A DNA stretch of 64,000 nt, from positions 165,001 to 229,000 of the forward strand of contig NZ_PDWS01000003.1 in NCBI RefSeq assembly GCF_010093305.1. Direction: 5' to 3'. This DNA comes from Pseudoxanthomonas sacheonensis (GTDB taxonomy: Bacteria > Pseudomonadota > Gammaproteobacteria > Xanthomonadales > Xanthomonadaceae). The position numbers and the translations under genes were made by a program. Below are positions 58,781 through 64,000 of the stretch, in pieces. The stretch's first letter is position 1; every line of letters starts with the position of its first letter. The notes beneath the pieces were generated by a model that saw only the letters and a list, made by a program, of their open reading frames with translations, was not told the origin of the DNA and did no database searches.

Positions 58781-60928
58781 TTACTTCAAGCCGCGATTCT
58801 CCAGCAGCGGTTCCACGCTGGGATCCTTGCCGCGGAAATCGCGGTACAGGGTGGCCAGGTCGACCGTGTTGCCGCGCGAGAGGATCTTGTCGCGGAAGAT
58901 CTGGCCGTTCTCGGCGGTCATGCCGCCGTGCTCCTTGAACCATTCGAACGCATCGTCGTCCAGCACTTCCGACCAGAAATAGGCGTAGTAGCCGGCCGAG
59001 TAGCCGCCGCCCCAGATGTGGTCGAAATAGCTGGTGCGGTAACGCGGCGGCACTTCGGCCAGATCCACCTTGAACTTCTTCAGCGCGTCGGCTTCGAACT
59101 TGTCCACGTCCTGCAACGGCGCGTCGGCCGGCAGCGTGTGCCAGGCCAGATCGAGCAGCGCGGCCGACAGGTACTCGGTGGTGGCGTAGCCGCTGTTGAA
59201 CTTGCCGGCTTTCTTGATCTTGTCGACCAGCGCCTGCGGCATCGGCTCGCCGGTCTTGTAGTGCTTGGCGTAGTTGGCGAACACCTTCGGATCCGAGGCC
59301 CAGTGCTCGTTGAACTGCGACGGGAACTCGACGAAATCGCGCGAGGTGCTGGTGCCGGCGATGGAGGGGTACTTCACCTTCGAGAACATGCCGTGCAACG
59401 CATGGCCGAACTCGTGGAACATGGTGGTGACGTCGTCGAAGCTGAGCAGCGCCGGCTGGCCGGCGGCGGGCTTGGTGAAGTTGCACACGTTGTAGACCAC
59501 CGGCTTGGCGCCGGTCAGGCCGTCCTGCTCGACGAACACGTCCATCCACGCACCGCCGGACTTGCTGTCGCGCTTGAAGTAGTCGGTGTAGAACAGCGCC
59601 AGCGAGCTGCCGTCCTTGTCGAAGACTTCGTACACCTTCATGTCGGGGTTGTAGACGGGGATGTCCTTGCGTTCCTTGAAGGTGATGCCGTACATCTGCG
59701 TGGCGGCGTAGAACACGCCGTTGTGCAGCACGTTGTCCATTTCGAAGTACGGCTTGATCTGCGATTCGTCCAGATCGAATTCGGCCTTGCGCACCTGTTC
59801 GGCGTAGAAGTCCCAATCCGAAGCGGCCAGCTTGAAGCCGCCCTGCTGCTGGTCGATTACCGCCTGCATCTTGGCGATCTCGCTACGCGCTTTGGCGGTG
59901 GCGGCGGGCACGGTATCGGTCAGCAGCTTGAGCGCCTTGTCCGGCGTGATGGCCATCTGGTCGGCCAGGCTGTAAGCGGCATAGGTGTCGAAGCCGAGCA
60001 GCTTGGCTTTCTGCGCGCGCAGCTGGGCCAGACGCTGGATGATCTTGCGGGTGTCGTTGGCGTCGCCATGCTCGGTGCGCGTTTCCGACGCCTCCAGCAC
60101 CTTGGCGCGCAATTCGCGATCCTTCAGCGAAGCCAGCACGGGCTGCTGGGTGGTGTTCTGCAGGGCCAGCAGCCACTTGCCGTTGAGCTTGCGCGCGGCC
60201 GCATCCTGCGCGGCCGAGGCGATGTCGCCTTCGGACAGGCCGTCCAGCTTGGCCTTGTCGTCGACCTGCACCGCACCGGCGGCCGCGGCGGCGACCAGCT
60301 TGTTGTGGAACTCGGTGGACAGGGTGGTCTCTTCCACGTTGAGCTTGCGCATGGTGGCCTTGTCGGCGTCGGACAGCTGTGCGCCTGCGCGGACCATTTC
60401 CTGGTAGTCGCGTTCGACCAGGCGAAGTTGTTCCGGGTCCAGCTTGAGCGTGGCGCGCGCGTCGTAGACCGCCTTCACGCGGGCGAAGAGTTTGGGATCC
60501 AGCGCGATCTCGTCCTGGTGCGCGGCCAGCTTGGGCGCGACTTCTTCCTGGATCTTCTGCCGCGCTTCGTTGGTATCGGCCTGGACCAGGCCGAAGAAAA
60601 TGCGGCTGACGCGGTTCAAGGTCTCGCCAGTGCGTTCCATCGCCTCGATGGTGTTTTCGAAAGTGGCCGGCTCGGCGTTGTCGGCGATCTTGCGCATCTC
60701 GGCCAGGTGCTGCTTCATGCCCTCCTCGAAGGCGGGCAGGTAGTCGGCGTCCTCGATCTTGTCGAACATCGGCGCGCCGAACGGCAGCGTGCTGGCGGTC
60801 AGCAGCGGGTTTTCGGTAGCGGCGGGGGTAGCGGCGGGGGTGGTTTCGGTCACGGTTTCGGGCGATTTTCCGGTGCAGGCCGCAAGGGCCAGGCTGATGG
60901 CGGCGGCGAGGACTACGGTACGCGACAT
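58781..60928 (-). CDS. dcp: M3 family lipoprotein peptidase (dipeptidyl carboxypeptidase-like)
   Basis: 715 residues. The lipobox LALAACTGK indicates a lipid-anchored envelope protein, unlike the mostly cytosolic E. coli enzyme. The zinc site FHEFGHALHGM (H505 and H509) and the downstream EFPSQFNEHW block are intact; PRYRTSYFDHIWGGGYSAGY near the C-terminus is typical of Dcp. Hydrolyses small peptides, probably in the periplasm. Full length. Confidence 0.92.
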   Translation of the reverse strand: MSRTVVLAAAISLALAACTGKSPETVTETTPAATPAATENPLLTASTLPFGAPMFDKIEDADYLPAFEEGMKQHLAEMRKIADNAEPATFENTIEAMERTGETLNRVSRIFFGLVQADTNEARQKIQEEVAPKLAAHQDEIALDPKLFARVKAVYDARATLKLDPEQLRLVERDYQEMVRAGAQLSDADKATMRKLNVEETTLSTEFHNKLVAAAAAGAVQVDDKAKLDGLSEGDIASAAQDAAARKLNGKWLLALQNTTQQPVLASLKDRELRAKVLEASETRTEHGDANDTRKIIQRLAQLRAQKAKLLGFDTYAAYSLADQMAITPDKALKLLTDTVPAATAKARSEIAKMQAVIDQQQGGFKLAASDWDFYAEQVRKAEFDLDESQIKPYFEMDNVLHNGVFYAATQMYGITFKERKDIPVYNPDMKVYEVFDKDGSSLALFYTDYFKRDSKSGGAWMDVFVEQDGLTGAKPVVYNVCNFTKPAAGQPALLSFDDVTTMFHEFGHALHGMFSKVKYPSIAGTSTSRDFVEFPSQFNEHWASDPKVFANYAKHYKTGEPMPQALVDKIKKAGKFNSGYATTEYLSAALLDLAWHTLPADAPLQDVDKFEADALKKFKVDLAEVPPRYRTSYFDHIWGGGYSAGYYAYFWSEVLDDDAFEWFKEHGGMTAENGQIFRDKILSRGNTVDLATLYRDFRGKDPSVEPLLENRGLK

Positions 60929-61048
60929 GGAGCGCTTCCAGGGTCAGGGAACAAGCCGGCTACCCTAGCGCGCCGGCGGCGCCGGCGCATGTGTCGAAGG
61001 TGCGGCGCAAAGCCCCGGTTCAGTGGAAACGGCGACGTGAAACAACGG

Positions 61049-61129
61049 CGTGGGAGCGGCGTCCCGCCGCGAGCTTTTGCTTTTCCAGGCTGTGAAGCGA
61101 AGAGCTCGCGGCGGGACGCCGCTCCCACG
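61049..61129. repeat. Paired REP hairpin, family A
   Basis: CGTGGGAGCGGCGTCCCGCC and its reverse complement around AGCTTTTGC..GAAGAGCT. It lies between the acyltransferase gene (3' end) and the M3 peptidase gene (5' side). Confidence 0.92.
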
Positions 61130-61140
61130 GCCATATAACG

Positions 61141-61743
61141 TCAGACGGTGCCGCGATTCTTGCCCTGCCAGGGTCGGTAGTACTCGCGGATACGCGCCAT
61201 GTCCTGCTGCAGGTTGTCGGTGGGCTGGAAGACCCGGTCGATGCCGATGATCTTCTCCGGGTAGTGGAAGTACGCCATGACGATGGGAACATCCGCCGCG
61301 CGCGCGATTTTCCAGAAGCCCGTCTTCCATTTCTCCACGCGCTTGCGCGTGCCTTCCGGGGTCAGGGTGAACCAGATGCGGTCGAAGTCGCGGATGATCG
61401 CGATCGCCTGCTCGATGGTTCCCTGCGGCGAGCTGCGGTTCACCGGTATGGCCCCCAGCCGCCGCAGCAGCGGGCCCAGCGGCCACCAGAACAGTTGCGT
61501 CTTGCCCAGCACGCGCACCTCCAGGCCCAGCGCTATTTTCGCCGCCATTCCCCAGTACCCGTCCCAATTTGACGAGTGCGGGGCCACGATCAGCACCGCC
61601 TTGGCCAGATCGGGAATCGGGCCGACGATGCGCCAGCCCCCCAGCCTCAAGGCGGTACGGCCCAGCCAGCGGGTGAACCGGTTGGGCTTCACCTGCGGCA
61701 TCAGCGGCGGAATGGGGGGAATCAGATCCGTCGCATCGCTCAA
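61141..61743 (-). CDS. Lysophospholipid acyltransferase family protein
   Basis: 200 residues. Acyltransferase motifs of the PlsC type: APHSSNWDGYWG (HX4D) and TLTPEGTRKRVEKWKTGF (EGTR). No strong membrane helix, so peripheral membrane association is likely. Probably acylates a lysophospholipid or related lipid; the exact acceptor is unknown. Its ATG overlaps the arfB stop (61740-61743). Confidence 0.88.
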   Translation of the reverse strand: MSDATDLIPPIPPLMPQVKPNRFTRWLGRTALRLGGWRIVGPIPDLAKAVLIVAPHSSNWDGYWGMAAKIALGLEVRVLGKTQLFWWPLGPLLRRLGAIPVNRSSPQGTIEQAIAIIRDFDRIWFTLTPEGTRKRVEKWKTGFWKIARAADVPIVMAYFHYPEKIIGIDRVFQPTDNLQQDMARIREYYRPWQGKNRGTV

Positions 61744-62174
61744 TCGATCACTCCCTTGTTCGAACGCCCGCGCTTGATTTCGCCGCGGCCGCGTTTGGCA
61801 TCCAGGCGCCGCGCCTTGGCGGCGCGCGAGGGCTTGGTGGCGATGCGCTTCTTCGGCGCGGTCAGGCCGGTGGCGATGAACGCCGCCAGGCGCTCGCGCG
61901 CATCCTGGCGGTTGCGGTCCTGGGTGCGGAAGCGCTGCGCATCGATCACCAGCACGCCCTCATCGGTGATGCGGCGGTCGCGCTTGGCCAGCAGGCGCTC
62001 GCGCACCGGTTCGGGCAGCGACGGCGAGCCGGCCAGGTCGAAGCGCAGTTCCACCGCAGTGGAAACCTTGTTGACGTTCTGCCCGCCCGCGCCGCTGGCG
62101 CGCACGAAGCGTTCGACCAGTTCGGTCTCGGGTATCGCCAAGGCAGGCGTGATTTCGAGTGCGTCGCTCCCCAT
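61740..62174 (-). CDS. arfB: Peptidyl-tRNA hydrolase ArfB (ribosome rescue)
   Basis: 144 residues. The release-factor GGQ loop is in ASGAGGQNVNKVSTAVELRF, and the C-terminus is the basic tail (KKRIATKPSRAAKARRLDAK) that enters the empty mRNA channel of stalled ribosomes. A typical stand-alone ArfB/YaeJ protein. Overlaps the downstream acyltransferase gene by 4 bases. Confidence 0.94.
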   Translation of the reverse strand: MGSDALEITPALAIPETELVERFVRASGAGGQNVNKVSTAVELRFDLAGSPSLPEPVRERLLAKRDRRITDEGVLVIDAQRFRTQDRNRQDARERLAAFIATGLTAPKKRIATKPSRAAKARRLDAKRGRGEIKRGRSNKGVID

Positions 62175-62291
62175 GCGCCAATTGTAGGCGTGATGCGGCG
62201 CCGCTGGAATCCGACGGATACGGTTTAACCGGCCGTTTACTTTGCGCTGGGCACTATGCGTCTCCCTTCATCCGCTCCAGGAACCTTCGGC

Positions 62292-62840
62292 ATGCCGATT
62301 CCACGCCTGTTTCCGCGCCTGCTGGCTGCCGCCTGTCTTGCCTTGTGCGCCGCCACGGCGCTGGCCGCTCCGCCGACCGATGCCGATATCGAGCGCCTGC
62401 TCAAGGCTTCGCGCGCCGAAAGCATGCTCAATGCGATCCTGCCGCAGATGGAGGAGATGCAGCGCCAGCAGTTCGAGCAGATCACCAGCGGCAAGGACCT
62501 GAGCGCCGAACAGAAGGCGGAAGTCGAACGCATCCAGGCGCGCACCAACCAGATCGTGCGCAAGGCCCTGGCCTGGGACGAGATGCGCCCCCTGTACATC
62601 GACGTTTACAAGCAGACCTTCAGCAGCGAGGACGTCCGGGCCATGGCCAAGTTCTACGAAAGTCCGGCCGGCAAGAATCTGCTGGACAAGACTCCGGCGC
62701 TGATGCAGAACCTGATGGGCGCGATCCAGAAGAAGATCATCCCGATGATGGAAGAGCTGCAGACCGAGCTGAAGGAATCGACCAAGGAAACGCCGGCGCC
62801 CGAAGTCACTCCGCCGGCGAAGAAGAAAAAGAAAAGATAA
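62292..62840 (+). CDS. Exported DUF2059 protein
   Basis: 182 residues from the ATG at 62292 with a signal peptide (LLAAACLALCAATALA). The helical DUF2059 domain includes DIERLLKASRAESMLNAILP and SSEDVRAMAKFYESPAGKNL. The tail is Lys-rich (PPAKKKKKR). Periplasmic; function unknown. The frame reaches 62256, but the signal peptide fixes the start. Convergent with ung across a REP pair. Confidence 0.88.
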   Translation: MPIPRLFPRLLAAACLALCAATALAAPPTDADIERLLKASRAESMLNAILPQMEEMQRQQFEQITSGKDLSAEQKAEVERIQARTNQIVRKALAWDEMRPLYIDVYKQTFSSEDVRAMAKFYESPAGKNLLDKTPALMQNLMGAIQKKIIPMMEELQTELKESTKETPAPEVTPPAKKKKKR

Positions 62841-62849
62841 CCGAGGCGA

Positions 62850-62934
62850 CTGTAGGAGCGGGCCCTGCCCGCGACGCTTTGGGATATCGCCCGAAGGCCG
62901 CAAAAAGCGTCGCGGGCAGGGCCCGCTCCTACAG
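62850..62934. repeat. Paired REP hairpin overlapping the ung stop, family B
   Basis: CTGTAGGAGCGGGCCCTGCC on the left and GGCAGGGCCCGCTCCTACAG on the right. The right arm contains the ung stop codon (TAG at 62931-62929, minus strand), which is part of the GTAG head. Sister of 36493-36561. Confidence 0.93.
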
Positions 62935-63636
62935 TTTCAGCTCCGACTTGGGCGGCAGCCGCCAATCGATCGGCGTTTTGCCTTTTTGCGCCAGGAACTG
63001 GTTGGTCGAGGAGAAGTGCTTGCAGCCCAGGAAGCCGCGATGCGCCGACAGCGGCGAGGGGTGCGGCGCGCGCAGCACGCGGTGGCGGCGCGCGTCGATC
63101 ACCTTGCCCTTGGCCTGCGCATAGCTTCCCCACAGCAGGAACACGATGTCCTCGCGTTCGCGGGCCAAGGTTTCGATGGCGTGGTCGGTGAATCCCTCCC
63201 AACCCTTTCCCTGGTGCGCGCCGGCGCGGCCTTCTTCGACGGTCAGCACCGCGTTCAACAGCAGCACGCCCTGCCGCGCCCAGGGCAACAGGCAGCCGTG
63301 ATCCGGCCGCGGGATGCCCAGGTCGTTGTTCAGTTCTTTGAAGATGTTGTCCAGCGACGGCGGCACCGGAACGCCCGGCAGCACCGAAAAGCACAAACCA
63401 TGCGCCTGCCCGGCGCCGTGGTACGGGTCCTGGCCCAGGATCACCACTTTCACTTCCTCGAAAGGCGTGGCGTCGAAGGCGGCGAAGATCTGCGGACCCG
63501 GCGGAAAGATGCGCGCGCCGGCCTGCTTGCGCTGGCGCAGGAACGCCGACAGCTCGCGCATCTCGGGGCGTTGCAGCCAGTCGCCGACTTTCGCCTTCCA
63601 GGAGGGTTCCAGTTTGATGTTGTCGTTGTCGGGCAT
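62929..63636 (-). CDS. ung: Uracil-DNA glycosylase
   Basis: A 235-residue family 1 UDG removing uracil from DNA in base-excision repair. The water-activating motif is [20 protein letters not shown] and the Leu-loop [28 protein letters not shown] and [13 protein letters not shown] are also canonical. The stop codon is supplied by a REP element. Complements the dUTPase encoded at 11150-11635 in keeping uracil out of DNA. Confidence 0.96.
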   Translation of the reverse strand: MPDNDNIKLEPSWKAKVGDWLQRPEMRELSAFLRQRKQAGARIFPPGPQIFAAFDATPFEEVKVVILGQDPYHGAGQAHGLCFSVLPGVPVPPSLDNIFKELNNDLGIPRPDHGCLLPWARQGVLLLNAVLTVEEGRAGAHQGKGWEGFTDHAIETLAREREDIVFLLWGSYAQAKGKVIDARRHRVLRAPHPSPLSAHRGFLGCKHFSSTNQFLAQKGKTPIDWRLPPKSELKL

Positions 63637-63676
63637 GAGGGGAGAATGAAATTCGGGCGCGATGATTGATTGGAAT

Positions 63677-63704
63677 CGTCATCCCAGCGAAAGCTGGGAT
63701 GACG
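63677..63704. repeat. Perfect 12-base hairpin with GAAA loop
   Basis: CGTCATCCCAGC (63677-63688) and GCTGGGATGACG (63693-63704) close a GAAA tetraloop. It sits between ung and the response-regulator gene and could end the latter's transcript, although no T run follows. Related to the family F palindromes in its CGTCATCCC end. Confidence 0.85.
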
Positions 63705-63742
63705 TCAAGAAAATTGACGCCGCCAGAGAGCATCACGCATGT

Positions 63743-64000
63743 TCACACCAGCGCGCGAGCCTCGCCCATACTCGACACCCGCAGCTGGAACAGCACCTTG
63801 GTGATCAGCAGGCGTTCCTCGATGGGCTTGAGCACCAGATCGTTGGCGCCGGCCTGCAGCAGTTCGGACTGGTTGTTGCGGTTGTCGTCGCCGGTCATCA
63901 CCAGGATCGGCAGGCGGCGCTTGCCGTAGGCGAAATCGATGCGGACGCGCTGCACCACGTCGCGGCCGCTGAGTTCGCCCTTGAGGGTCACGTCGGTCAG
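63743..64000 (-). CDS. Response regulator receiver domain, 5' part beyond the window
   Basis: The open frame reaches the right edge. The visible 85 residues start LTDVTLKGELSGRDVV, where the Asp is probably the phosphoacceptor, then LPILVMTGDDNRNNQSELLQ and AGANDLVLKPI with the conserved switch Thr and Lys. It ends 28 residues after the Lys with no output domain, so either the domain is N-terminal and off the window or this is a stand-alone receiver. Confidence 0.8.
   Translation of the reverse strand: MTDVTLKGELSGRDVVQRVRIDFAYGKRRLPILVMTGDDNRNNQSELLQAGANDLVLKPIEERLLITKVLFQLRVSSMGEARALV

Overview
The window is a GC-rich bacterial chromosome segment, most likely from the Xanthomonadaceae (Lysobacter, Pseudoxanthomonas, Luteimonas or Xanthomonas group). 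Three things point there: the gene neighbourhoods tyrS / M23 peptidase / anmK, exoA-ampG-pyrE and radC / coaBC-dut-algC; the many short palindromic repeats with a GTAG or GTGG head; and a modified-peptide cassette known mainly from this family. It is mostly core genome. No gene-free stretch exceeds about 250 bases. I saw no rRNA, tRNA or CRISPR array, and no transposase other than one REP-associated tyrosine transposase.

Layout. 1-4656: part of a DUF4166 protein, tyrosyl-tRNA synthetase, then divergently a cell-wall M23 peptidase and anhydro-MurNAc kinase. 4787-8700: a small unknown gene, an AmpG-like permease and exonuclease III (minus), then pyrE and an exported DUF4124-like protein (plus). 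8804-13623: algC-type phosphomannomutase, dut and coaBC (minus, tightly packed), then radC. 13671-14249: a hicAB toxin-antitoxin pair. 14318-18384: argS, an FtsN-like SPOR protein, an ICMT-type methyltransferase and an SDR oxidoreductase. 18634-23369: speA, an M48 membrane peptidase and speE. 23493-26203: DUF6404 protein, PII protein, ubiK and comM/yifB. 26388-29683: an exported S9 peptidase, a GFA-family protein and a RAYT transposase between its own palindromes.

29795-35041 is the most interesting region. It holds a SagB/McbC-like dehydrogenase, a divergently transcribed NHLP-leader-type peptide precursor with a Cys-Cys-Cys motif, a large cyclase-like/TPR membrane protein and a cyclic-nucleotide-binding GGDEF protein. 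This fits the uncharacterised 'putative modified peptide / peptide modification system cyclase / peptide maturation dehydrogenase' RiPP family. No YcaO cyclodehydratase is present, and the cyclase domain seems to lack some catalytic residues.

35159-39387: glyoxylate shunt (aceA, aceB) with a divergent LysR regulator. 39541-41193: a VOC protein, an exported unknown and a GyrI-like protein. 41422-50390: a 2913-residue cyclic beta-1,2-glucan synthase and a tiny overlapping partner. 50528-52220: an unknown gene and an M64 metallopeptidase. 52308-58470: a czcCBA heavy-metal efflux operon with a small His-rich exported protein upstream. 58781-64000: M3 peptidase, acyltransferase, arfB, DUF2059 protein, ung and the 3' end of a response regulator.

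Many intergenic gaps carry inverted pairs of REP hairpins from at least five sequence families. In two places the GTAG head of a REP supplies the stop codon of the adjacent gene.
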